Source: Mansonella perstans
Lineage: Eukaryota > Nematoda > Chromadorea > Rhabditida > Onchocercidae
DNA: 22,148 nucleotides
Direction: 5' to 3'
Assembly: GCA_037074765.1 (NCBI GenBank)
Contig: JBAMDO010000440.1
Coordinates: 1-22,148, forward strand
Positions 1-7,740 of this stretch are shown in pieces. The notes under the pieces are model-generated. The model was not told the DNA's origin. It ran no database searches and saw only the letters and a program-made list of their open reading frames with translations. The stretch's first letter is position 1. Each line of letters opens with the position of its first letter. A program made the position numbers and the translations under genes.

Positions 1-133
1 TATGTAGCTGGATGTTAGGTAGACTACAACAAAGAGATTAAACATTACGAGATTAATTAGATGAATCATAAGAGACGTTAATACAGTCAGATTTAAACCC
101 TATTGGGAATTTCGCGTTATGATTTTCGCGACA
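1..133 (-). repeat. 3' LTR terminal part of chimeric copy 1
   Basis: The sequence from base 3 to 133 is identical to 8146-8276, where it is the end of a longer LTR. It ends in CGCGACA, like the LTRs at 12658 and 19029 (seen in coding orientation as TGTCGCG). The rest of this LTR lies left of the window. The terminal ~130 nt differ from the LTR of the complete element, so it belongs to a different LTR subfamily. Confidence 0.75.
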
Positions 134-224
134 CTCCCAAAGGGAGGAGAGAGAAGAAGCTAGAGTGTGGAATGAGGGTAGTTATGGTTATAATTCTTTT
201 ATCGCTCTTTGTTGTTGTTGTTGA

Positions 225-554
225 TCATTTAACACATCTCCTTGTTTGGTACGGCTGTTGTTTATATTGCGCAATTTCTTGTAGCACTTCTTGTGTGATT
301 CCTTCGGCTTGTGCTTGTTTGAGCAATGTCCACTCTGCTAACTTGTAATCTTCGGTTATAAATCTTCCTTTCACAGCAGAGAGTGGTTGTAACCATTCAA
401 ATTTTCCTTTCGTCGTTAGTTTAATAAACTTGAGAACTCGTACAGTTGTCCTTAATAGTTTTAGCCATTTGCTAAAACGACTTCCGTCTATCAGTTTAAA
501 GGTCTCGTTGATTTGAGTTGTAACCTTTGAGATGGTTATTCCGTCTAGTTCCAT
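225..554 (-). pseudogene. BEL pol linker between RNase H and integrase, copy 1
   Basis: This 109-codon open frame matches the start of the 14353-14033 segment of the complete element nearly residue for residue (residues 1 to ~92, ending in GITQE). After that point the complete element continues towards integrase. This copy instead has an unrelated ~17-residue tail and a stop, then a CT-rich stretch (coding strand) up to the LTR at 133. The integrase is therefore deleted, not frameshifted. A TAG stop separates this segment from RNase H at about 617, at a tryptophan codon position. It cannot be expressed as a full Pol and is interpreted as relic coding sequence. Confidence 0.75.
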
Positions 555-618
555 TTCAGTGTCTTCCTTGAAGTTATATTCCCAGCATGGCCAACTGGAT
601 TCGTTTTCCTTTAGCTAT

Positions 619-1050
619 TTAGGGCCAGTCCACCATTGTTCGAATTTTGCGAGTTGAATTGGAGACATATATCCTTTTGTCGCTATATCTTGCTACATAT
701 CTATACGAAAAATTTGACATTCGTATTTCATCGATTCGATTTTGTATAAATCTAGGTAAGAGTCGTGATCGATTTTTTATCCATTGGAGTGCACATCGAG
801 AGTCTGACCATAATGTAACTTTTATCTCTTCAATTTCCAATTGTTTAATGATGAATTTGGTTGCTCGTACTCCAATTAAAATACCTAATAATTCTAGTTT
901 AGGTATTGTGATTCCTTTCACTGGAGCTATTCAAGATTTTGCAAAAATCAAAGATGTGTTTGTATCTTGTTTTGCATAGACTGCTGCAGCATATGCTGTA
1001 GTCGATGCATCAGTAAACACATGAATTTCTAATTGTTGTAAACGATTAGG
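619..1050 (-). pseudogene. RNase H domain remnant, chimeric copy 1
   Basis: This encodes the RNase H of BEL Pol, which degrades the RNA strand of the RNA/DNA hybrid. The FTDAS block (around 1010-1000), the KLEL block and the SDSR block carry the first three acidic catalytic residues. The domain is broken twice. An in-frame TGA replaces an Arg codon near 932. A ~17-nt deletion near 690, relative to 14490-14510 of the complete element, shifts the frame and removes the NPAD block with the fourth catalytic Asp. The downstream open frame therefore ends in an out-of-frame peptide. The same lesions occur in copy 2, so they predate the duplication. Confidence 0.75.
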
Positions 1051-1055
1051 ATCGA

Positions 1056-1892
1056 TTACCATGCGTGAATTTCTTTGACTTTTGTTGGCCATCGTCTTTC
1101 CCATGTTTCAATGTCGTCATCCTCGAGTGACTGATCCCAGGATAACTTTCTTTTCCATAGATTTTGTAGGAAGAGTTTGAATAATAACATTAATGGAACT
1201 AAAAATCCTAAAGGATCATATTGCAAGGCAATGAACTGTAGGATTGTTCTTTTTGTTAGAGTTTGGTTCTCCCATGGTTTTAGAATTATTTCAATGGAAT
1301 CACTGACTGGGTTCCAATTAATACCAAGGATCTTTTTAATTTGACTTACCTCAGCTCTGTCGTCTTCAGGAATGAGTTCATTGAAATTGCTGTCATTTGA
1401 AAAGAATTCTCTTATATTCATTGAGACATTCTTAAAGATATCCTTCATTTCATTGTAAATTTCGAGTGCTTCTTCGGTTCCATTTGCAGGTAATAAAACA
1501 TTATCGACATAGAGGTTTTTCTTGACTTCTAAAGCAGTTTTGCTTCCGTAATTTTCTAGATGATAATTGAGTGTAGCTGAAAGCAAAAACGGGGACGATA
1601 TTATACCAAATGGAACTCTCTGAAAACGATAATACTCTACATTTTCCTTGGTGATTTCTGCTTGAATATCCTTTAACCACAAGAATCGAGTGCAGTTCCT
1701 TTCGGATGGATGCAGTTCCAATTGCAAAAAAGCTTTTTCTATATCTGCTGTTATAACATCTTTCATCATTCTGAATCGAAGTAAAACACCTGCTAAGTCA
1801 GGTAGTGTGGTGGGACCGCGATATAACATATTTGTTGTCACCTTTTCAATAACATTCGACAGTAATTGTTCTTGTTCCAAAGTAAGGCACAT
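1056..1892 (-). pseudogene. BEL/Pao reverse transcriptase, chimeric copy 1 (truncated)
   Basis: The 278-codon frame contains the RT palm blocks: the ADIEKAFLQL motif with the first catalytic Asp, the PFG block, and a YVDN motif where most RTs have YxDD. It differs from RT of the complete element at only a handful of residues. The N-terminal part is shortened: ~35 residues between EKV and NMLYRG, including the VYDAS block, are missing. Upstream of the first residues the sequence changes abruptly into the minisatellite. One base is missing near 1066 relative to copy 2, which cuts the frame just before RNase H. It is non-functional as it stands. Confidence 0.8.
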
Positions 1893-1896
1893 TTAA

Positions 1897-2380
1897 GTCT
1901 GTATAATTCGACCGTCTTCAGAAGAAGTTCTGTGTATATCACTTACAACAGCATGTTTAAATCTATATACATTGATTCGTGTTTTAGATAAAATACTGTC
2001 GTTATCATTTAAAACAGCACGTTTTATTCTGCATGGATTGATTCGTGTTTAGGAGGAATCCGGTGTGTTTCATGCAAACACGTTCAATTAAACACCAGAT
2101 TCACTCGTTTTTTAGAAGGAACGCCGTGGATTTTATTAAAACAGCATGTTCAAGTTAACACAGATTGACTCCTATTTATAATGAATCTTGCGGATTTTAT
2201 TCAAAACAGCACGTTTAAGCATGTATAGTTCGACAGTTCTCTAGAAGACATTCTGTGTATGTTACTTACAACAGCACGTTTAAATCTACGTACATTGATT
2301 CGTGTTTTAGATAAATAATGTCGTTATCATTCAAAACAGCACGTTTTATTCTGGATGGATTGATTCGTGTTTAGGAGACC
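1897..2380. repeat. Minisatellite A, ~64-nt period with a 5-unit higher-order repeat
   Basis: The core AAAACAGCACGTTTTA and close variants recur at about 1945, 2011, 2074, 2138, 2203, 2269 and 2333, a spacing of 63-66 nt. Units 1945/2011 are most similar to units 2269/2333, giving a higher-order period of ~324 nt (five units). The array lies exactly between the protease-side and RT-side coding sequence of the chimeric element. No convincing open frame crosses it. Confidence 0.8.
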
Positions 2381-2830
2381 TGTTGATTTCATTTAGAAAA
2401 AGTTCAACTAAATAATAGATTAACTCTTCTAAAAAGTGTTCAACCTATATATAAGTGGAAGCGCTTTTTTAAATGAAATCCATCAGATTCTTGCAAATAA
2501 TGTGCAACGTGTATAGAAGTGAACGAGCTGTTTTAAATGAAATCCATCAGATTCTTCCAAATAATGTTCAACCTACATATACGTGAACGTGGAATTTTGA
2601 AAGAAATCCTCTAAATTCTTCTAAACAATGTTTAAGGCATATATACTTGAACGAGCTATTTCAAATGAAATCTAGGTTTTTCCACACAATATTCAACCTA
2701 TTTGTATTTGAAGGTACTGTTTTAAATGAAATCCACAAGATCCTTCCAAATAATGTTCAACCTATATAGCTTGAAAGTGCTGTCTTAAATGACATCCTCT
2801 AATTCATCCAAACGATGTTCAACGTATGTA
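2381..2830. repeat. Minisatellite B, ~63-nt period
   Basis: Units marked by AAATGAAATCC and by AATGTTCAACCT start near 2471, 2534, 2599, 2663, 2723 and 2786, with a more diverged unit before 2471. The period (60-65 nt) is the same as in the adjacent array A, although the consensus differs. The two arrays may be diverged ends of one array. Confidence 0.8.
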
Positions 2831-3365
2831 TAAGTCTGAGAAGTCTGAGAAGAGCCTTTGTACGTACCTCTCGTCTGATATTACTGCATTTTATTGTTGG
2901 AATCTTACATAAGTGCATGTATGTACTTGAATCTTGTGCAGTGAAGTTCTGATTGATGATATTATCACAGCTCCATTTTTTGGAAATATTAGACGGTATC
3001 CCGGAAGTCCACTTGCAGTTCTTTATAGCCACTATCTGTTTCGACATTAATGATGTTATGATTATTAATGATAGTGTTTTCGTAAAATTAGAGGACTTAT
3101 TCTTAATCTTGTTTTCGGCTGAGTCATAGTTCCTTAGCTCTTCTGGTCCGATTAGCGATAGGTTTTCTGGTTTATCTTTTTCTTCGATTTTCTCTTCCAT
3201 ATTGTTGTAACCATCTATTCCCATAGAGTATAGCATTTTTATTCCTGTAGGACAATTGTTATTACAAAGTTTGTTAATATCACCACATCCAACAATCATA
3301 GGGCCAACCTTTGATTGGACTAATATATGTCCTAATCTGAAAAAATAATCCGCTCCAATCAGCAT
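2799..3365 (-). pseudogene. Protease C-terminal part fused to a Cys-rich, glycoprotein-like segment (copy 1)
   Basis: The first 28 residues (MLIGADYFF, then KVGP and VGCG) are the DUF1758/retropepsin end seen in BEL Pol. Residues ~44-75 only weakly resemble the A17 region. From residue 97 the frame turns into a hydrophobic run (TLSLIIITSLM), then cysteines at 117, 133, 153 and 160 and N-glycosylation sequons at residues 93, 126 and 140. That composition fits a secreted or envelope-like glycoprotein start rather than Pol. The coding part may end at a GAG|GTACGT splice-donor-like site (2868/2867), and the minisatellite follows. The env-like reading is inference; a random out-of-family frame is the alternative. 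Confidence 0.45.
2861..2868 (-). other. Candidate 5' splice site
   Basis: On the minus strand the sequence reads CGAGAG|GTACGTAC, a good match to the metazoan donor consensus. It closes the Cys-rich open frame just before the minisatellite. A candidate acceptor (TTATACAG) lies just upstream of the RT frame near 1899-1906, so the minisatellite could sit in an intron. No transcript evidence is available here. Confidence 0.3.
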
Positions 3366-3939
3366 GTCGGGTTTTTTCCCAATGGTTATTTAAATCACCG
3401 AATTCAAACTCGTTTGGGACATCAACCATCTGTAGTTCATTTGCCAAATACTCGACTACATTAGCGCACAACAACATATTTTCGTTGCCCTTAGTTCGCA
3501 CCTTCAGTTCCGCACAAGAAGTGGGACACTGCATTAGTTTCTTCGTACCAAATGGAGCTATCATCATAGTTTGTTTTTCTGACTCAGTTAGTCTCAATTG
3601 ATGAGATAATTCCTTGGAGATAAAGGACAGCTCTAAGAGTATATCAAATAATGTTAAGGCTTTTTGTTGTCTTTGGGGTTTCAACGGATTGAAGACCTTT
3701 ATCTCTTTACATAAAAGTAGAGTTCCCCTTTTTGTGTCGTTTTGAGTTGCAGATGTTGAATTGTAGAGTGATGTCGAACACTCCTTTTCTTGTGAGGTGG
3801 ATATACCTCTTTTTGCACACACGGCACTGTTATGCCGAGCTTTGCAGTAGAAGCATTGTCTCTTCGCTTTACATCCTTCACCATTATGACTATCCTTGAA
3901 ACAGATTGTACATTTCTTCAGTATCTTGAGGCGATTCAT
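3280..3939 (-). pseudogene. Gag zinc knuckles 2-3 and degenerate protease, chimeric copy 1
   Basis: Two zinc knuckles are visible: C-x2-C-x4-H-x4-C at residues 10-23 and C-x2-C-x3-H-x4-C at 29-41. They would bind element RNA during packaging. The protease follows (LLLCKEI block, then LFD and SFIS), but the catalytic triad reads DILL at residues 99-102, where the complete element has DPGS, so the protease is inactive. The frame shifts near 3368-3375 at a homopolymer, and the flap side continues in the 3365-2799 frame. An in-frame TGA separates this part from the first knuckle (3940-4209). Similarity to the complete element is clear but low, unlike the near-identical RT. Confidence 0.7.
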
Positions 3940-4209
3940 TCAAATATTAGCAGTAGAATATACATCGCAATCGCTATCCCAGTGGTCTCCAGTGCAAAAT
4001 ATGCACGGTCTCCTTTTAGTTTTTGTAGGTTGTAGCGATTTTTGGTTAGTTCGTATTGTTGATAACGCTGAGATCGTATCTTCGCTTTTGTTCAGATTTG
4101 TTAATTTTAGGTTTATTTTCAGTACAGATGAATGAACTCTACAATCCTTTACCTGTTGATTCATCTTAACCAGATTTAACAAGAAATCTTTTAGTTTCAA
4201 AATGGCCAA
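3940..4209 (-). pseudogene. Gag C-terminal fragment with first zinc knuckle, chimeric copy 1
   Basis: This 89-codon frame ends with the knuckle CIFCTGDHWDSDC (C-x2-C-x3-H-x4-C), the counterpart of CAFCNENHWDNEC in the complete element. A TGA stop follows a few codons later, after which the same frame continues in the 3939-3280 pseudogene. The capsid-like DUF1759 region that should lie to the right is absent; an LTR scrap is found there instead. Confidence 0.6.
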
Positions 4210-4219
4210 GGCGTATCTA

Positions 4220-4380
4220 ATGTTACCTTACAAACTCAATTCAAGCAGCTCAACTCAACATCAACCAACCAACCAACCAATCAACTATACTTAATACAAC
4301 AATTACCCAAGTTTGAGGTACTGTTACAATTCAATCCAACTCAATTCAACACATAATATTGAACTCAATATAACAATCCC
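4220..4380 (+). repeat. LTR fragment in opposite orientation
   Basis: The stretch contains AATTACCCAAGTTTGAGGT followed by CAATCCAACTCAATTCAAC. These are reverse complements of the CCTCAAACTTGGGTAATTA and AGTTGGATTG motifs found in the LTR at 21181-22148. All other LTRs in the window have the opposite orientation. The fragment is diverged and includes a CAAC-rich low-complexity run (about 4257-4280). Confidence 0.55.
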
Positions 4381-4803
4381 TGGTCTAAGCTTTGAATAAT
4401 ATTGGCTAACAATTGACTTCACAAAAAATTCACGACATGCTTACTCCAATTTTTATCTCTTCAAAAAGTTCAAAATATTGAAAAAATTTCGTTTCAGTCA
4501 TGAGTTTACACATTCGGACAACGCTTGTTCCAATCTGGTAAAGCAGGAAGAAATCAAATTTGACTACTTGACATTTCGTCTTGCGCTCTATAAACATTTG
4601 CTAGGTCAAAAATGTGCAATACGGATGAAACAACGACGAGCTTCACATATATGATGACTTCGCATCTCTCCCTGATATATATTTCTCTGAAGAAATGATT
4701 TCAAGACAGTCGATTAGTATATAGATAGAAGAAAGAGGGAAAGAAGTAGAGGGGTTTGTAACACATAACTTAAGAAGAGATCCTTGATTTCTTAACAGAT
4801 TCT
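4381..4803. other. Non-coding AT-rich stretch
   Basis: No convincing open frame, repeat family or RNA gene is visible here. It may belong to the intergenic or 3' region of the TSC22-family gene to the right. Confidence 0.5.
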
Positions 4804-4824
4804 GCTGACACATCTGTTGTCAGC
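4804..4824. repeat. Short perfect inverted repeat
   Basis: The arms GCTGACA (4804-4810) and TGTCAGC (4818-4824) enclose a 7-nt loop. It is a small stem-loop with no assigned function. Confidence 0.4.
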
Positions 4825-4843
4825 GCTTTAAAATTTGTTTCGG

Positions 4844-5017
4844 ATGACGAAGAAGTTTGTTTATGCCAATGATGATGATATTAGGGAAGACGGAAATTCT
4901 CGAAGAAGTTCATTACGTTCAGTGATTTTACTGCACCATCGAAAACGTAAAACACGTTTACTTCGTTTAACACCTTCGCGTACTGCGAAGAAATGGTGCA
5001 TCAAAGGAGTCAATTGA
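4844..5017 (+). other. Unassigned 57-codon ORF in a less AT-rich island
   Basis: The frame from ATG 4844 to the TGA ending at 5017 encodes a very basic peptide (RRSS, HHRKRK, RTAKK) with no family I recognise. On the opposite strand the same bases also stay open and contain a FAVREG string resembling TSC22 proteins. Neither strand is convincing as a gene. Confidence 0.15.
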
Positions 5018-5105
5018 CGGTTTGATTTCGGTGTTCAATTTAGAACTTAGCGTTGTGGCTGATCAGTTTTTCTCGCGATCAGTTGCTACCATCGTATCCG
5101 TCGCA

Positions 5106-5190
5106 ATCAACTCCGAAGCAGATTAATTCATTTATACATATTTCTAAAAATATGTATTAATGATTTGATCTGCTACTTCGTTTGATTTAA
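5106..5190. repeat. Imperfect long hairpin
   Basis: The arms run from about 5106 to 5141 (ATCAACTCCGAAGCAGATTA onwards, to ATACATA) and from about 5150 to 5188 (TATGTAT onwards to CTGCTACTTCGTTTGAT). They pair with a 3-nt bulge and a few mismatches around a short AT loop. It could be a palindromic transposon remnant or a structured transcript. Confidence 0.5.
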
Positions 5191-6625
5191 CTGGTTTTCT
5201 TTTCTGCTTAGGGTTCCATATTTTTTTTTGATCCGTCCAATTTTTTCGAACACTTCAGATTTGCATTTAAAATGATTTTAAAGCAATATGGTTGATGCTA
5301 CATTCTTAAAAATGGAAGTTTTTGGTTCAAATTACATGTTATTGAAAATAACTTTATTCGTCAAAATTATCAAGCTATAAATTGTAAATTGTAATAATTA
5401 AGATGAGGAACAGAATATATAATATTACAGCTTAATCAACTTATCCTTTTTAATATCAAGTATAATTTTCCTATTTGCTGAATGGATGTTAAAGTGATAA
5501 GTCGTGATTTTATACCAAAAATTAAGTCTCATACTGTTGTCACTAATATGTTATTGATTACACTCTTTGGCTTGTTTCCTGTGTGCTGAATTTTTTTATT
5601 CACAGAAACGATGCATGCCAACATAAATCTAATTTTCGCCCTGTTAGATTTTAAATTTTGATTTAAATCAATCAAAGTCTTGTTTGGTTCATTAGTATAT
5701 ATATTTTTTTTTGGTGGTTCAAGATGTTATTTTTTGTTTTCAATAGGAAAACATATTTGAGTGCTCATGTGCGACGATGGGTTACGAAAAATTTGCATAC
5801 TTTGATAAAAACAGATATGAATCATTTAGAGACCGCAGTTCTGGAAATAATGGAAACTTATATCTCAAAAACGCAGAATTGAAATGAAACAATGGCAATG
5901 ACGACAAAGGGATATGCATAGTATGACGAATATACTTAAAGAGGACAAAAAAAAAGAAGATACATAAAAACTTCACGTTTAAATAATCGGAAAAAAAGTC
6001 GCTTCTTTCAAGGTCCTTGAAAAAGAATCATCTCGACATGTCTCCCAACTTATCATTCATCAGAGAAGCTTAGAAAATCGGAAATGGAGTCTTAATCGAC
6101 TTAAAATCGGATATTTTTATGTCTTGAACAATAACTATTCCATTTTGGATGATAGGGTGAAATGAGAGAAGACATAGTAAGAATCAAAAAATGATATGTT
6201 GTCAATGCATGAAATAGAGCCAAGGATATGATGAAACTCCTTATGCACAATGTGAATTAATCGAATGTTAAAAATAATATCAATTGGGATAAATTAGTCG
6301 GAAGGACATTCTTGTATGCTGCAAAAAAAAATCAAAAGCCAATAAGTTGTTACAGCGATAATCTTACAGAATTTTAAAAAAATTCATCTACTCTTCCATA
6401 ATGAGAATTTGCATTCTAAATCAGCGTACTAGGATTTTGCAGCCAGGAAAAAATTTTTTTAAAAAAATTAAGACGACTATTAAGAAATGACAAGAAAAAA
6501 TTAAATGCGGAAATAGCTAAATATAAAAAGCTTATTTCGCTTATTAAATTTTTGTCGTTCATTTGCGCTTAATTTAAATATTCAAGAAGTCATGCAACAG
6601 TTTCAAAGGCATTTGCGTGAAACGT
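5191..6625. other. AT-rich non-coding DNA
   Basis: Many homopolymer A/T runs occur. The only open frame of note (5976-5782, minus) is a low-complexity hydrophobic peptide with no family features. I see no gene or recognisable repeat here. Confidence 0.5.
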
Positions 6626-6743
6626 TTAATGTGTTTTATACAGTGGAATAAATGTGGACTGTGCTCCATTGATAAAGATTTGGCAAACTCTCACATCAAC
6701 AAGTGCACCGTCCATAATAAATACGATAAGTCCATTGAAATAA
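6626..6743 (-). CDS. Possible terminal exon of an unidentified gene
   Basis: After an acceptor-like ATACAG (AG at 6745-6744) the minus strand stays open for 39 codons, to a TAA at 6628-6626. The peptide has balanced composition (it includes FIMDGALVDVRVC and INGAQSTFIPLY), unlike the AT-driven frames around it. I do not recognise the family, and no upstream exon was identified. A chance open stretch is a real alternative. Confidence 0.2.
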
Positions 6744-7084
6744 CTGTATCATCCTAAAATGAATTCCAGTGCTTCCCTAGCAAATTAAAATTAACATTTA
6801 TTATTAAAATCATTTGAAATTCATGAATAAAATGATAGATGAACACTTTACATAGTGAAATGTAGTGACATGTCTTCTCTATTATTTCCTATAGTTATGC
6901 GAAATACTTGAATAGTCAAAATTTTTAAAATTTGATCTTTCATTAGATATAAAAAGAGAGTGTCACTGATGTAACTAAATCGAATCATAAAATATTAAAT
7001 ATCAGAAAAGAAGAAATGAGAAATATGTTACAATTAAGAATGAAGAGGACAAATACTGAAAAAAAAATTTCAAATTGTTCGCAT
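6744..7084. other. AT-rich stretch; 3' flank of TSC22-family gene
   Basis: This lies directly downstream (minus-strand sense) of the TSC22-family stop codon and would include its 3' UTR. I see no further coding signal and no certain polyadenylation signal. Confidence 0.4.
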
Positions 7085-7204
7085 TCAAACAGTAGCATCT
7101 GTTGTAGACGAACTCGGCAGTGTCGTTTGCAAACTTAATTTATTCAAAATTTCCACTGGCACATATTCACGAAGAATTTCATTTTCAGCTTCTAGTTGCA
7201 AAAT
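7085..7204 (-). CDS. TSC22-domain leucine-zipper protein, last exon
   Basis: The exon has 39 codons plus a TGA stop (7087-7085), after an acceptor ending in CAATAG (7206-7205). It encodes the second half of a TSC22 domain (LQLEAENEILREY, then VEILNKL) and a Ser/Thr-rich tail. Joined to the 7517-7434 exon across a 229-nt intron, it aligns without gaps to the TSC22/bunched family. Leucines fall at every seventh position (exon-A residues 18 and 25, exon-B residues 4 and 11), so the zipper runs through the splice junction, which confirms the exon pairing. Family members are small dimeric leucine-zipper regulators. The gene is host, not transposon, and sits between two retroelement copies. Confidence 0.75.
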   Translation of the reverse strand: MLQLEAENEILREYVPVEILNKLSLQTTLPSSSTTDATV

Positions 7205-7433
7205 CTATTGAGATATTAAAAATTGAGATATTACATTTCACTAATTTACAAATGCTAAGCCGGAAAACTGTGTCATAAAAAGGACATATAGTTTCTAATT
7301 GTTTTTAGTAGATTTTCACTTTCTTTTTGTTCCTAATTATTTCTAGTAATTTTCAAATCTTTTTTCGACACCACTAGCATTGTAAATACAGTTTCCAATT
7401 TTTTCCCGTAGCAAAAAATTTGAAAACACTTAC

Positions 7434-7517
7434 TGTAGCTTTCAATTCCGTGATTTTCGCCCTTAAGACATCAATTTCTTCAAGCACGGTAAACATTAGC
7501 TGAGTTTCCATCAGGTC
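7434..7517 (-). CDS. TSC22-domain protein, penultimate exon
   Basis: The exon has 84 nt (28 codons, phase 0 at both ends). An acceptor AG lies at 7519-7518 and a strong donor GTAAGTG at 7433-7427. It encodes the TSC22-box signature D-L-x4-L-M-F-x-V-x-E-E-I-D-V-L, here DLMETQLMFTVLEEIDVLRA, followed by ITELKAT, which continues in register into the last exon. The N-terminal exon(s) were not found. TSC22 isoforms have variable N-termini, and an LTR begins at 7741, so the upstream exon may lie beyond the inserted element or be lost. The host ortholog cannot be named from sequence alone. Confidence 0.78.
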
Positions 7518-7740
7518 CTATTTTTATGAAAACTATACTTCGAAATTCTCTTGAAATTTTAAACGGCACTTTGAATTTTTGTAAACAGAAATACTAAAAT
7601 CGTATTTTTCAGTCATTCTCAAGTTAGGTGGTTTTTAATTTAGCGAGTGGTCAGTAGTTATTCAATTTCTTTTTTTTATATGGGTGCTTCATTATTTCTA
7701 TGAAATCAAATTAAAATTTATAAAATAATTTAGATAATAC
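7518..7740. other. Upstream flank of the TSC22 exon
   Basis: Minus-strand reading shows an ATG at about 7622 opening a 26-codon frame in phase with the TSC22 exon. A GTATAG/AATAG pair would require a 21-nt intron, which is implausibly short. More likely this is intron. The first LTR homology begins at 7741. Confidence 0.35.

Larger units (their letters stand above)
3..3601. repeat. Direct segmental duplication, first copy (partner 8146-11746)
   Basis: The copies lie at offset 8143, rising to 8144 after ~1066 and 8145 after ~2076. Near-identity implies a very recent tandem duplication of a unit of ~8.14 kb, or an assembly duplication. The unit contains the chimeric element and the host stretch with the TSC22 exons. 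Only the first 3.6 kb of the second unit remains. Confidence 0.9.
1..4210 (-). mobile_element. Chimeric, integrase-less BEL/Pao element, copy 1
   Basis: Read on the minus strand, this copy carries gag zinc knuckles (4209-3800), a degenerate aspartic protease (3700-3280), a Cys-rich segment (3110-2868), a minisatellite (2830-1897), RT (1892-1056), RNase H (1050-619), the pre-integrase linker (554-225) and an LTR end (133-1). No integrase domain is present: the linker runs almost directly into the LTR. RT, RNase H and linker are near-identical in protein to the complete element at 11747-19029. Gag and protease are only distantly similar to it, so the copy is a mosaic of two BEL lineages. The left boundary lies outside the window. 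The right end, the gag N-terminus, is lost. Confidence 0.85.

Noticed and set aside
103..348. Plus-strand 81-residue ORF with a hydrophobic stretch (also at 8246-8491)
   Set aside because: It lies antisense to the pol linker and LTR end; the hydrophobic run comes from GTTGTTGTT low-complexity sequence.
647..979. Plus-strand 110-residue ORF (also 8790-9122 and 14501-14794)
   Set aside because: Exact antisense of RNase H. It recurs only because RNase H is repeated three times.
1897..2830. CRISPR-like array
   Set aside because: Repeats are contiguous ~64-nt imperfect units without unique spacers, in eukaryotic DNA; they form a minisatellite.
3832..4135. Overlapping plus-strand ORFs
   Set aside because: Shadows of the minus-strand zinc-knuckle Gag; cysteines and motifs are only meaningful on the minus strand.
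5782..5976. Minus-strand 64-residue ORF with a Phe-rich start
   Set aside because: Generated by A/T homopolymers; no motif, splice site or conservation hint.
7560..7622. First exon of the TSC22 gene spliced through a 21-nt intron
   Set aside because: The phase fits, but a 21-nt intron is far below known animal sizes and the peptide lacks the residues usual before the TSC22 box.
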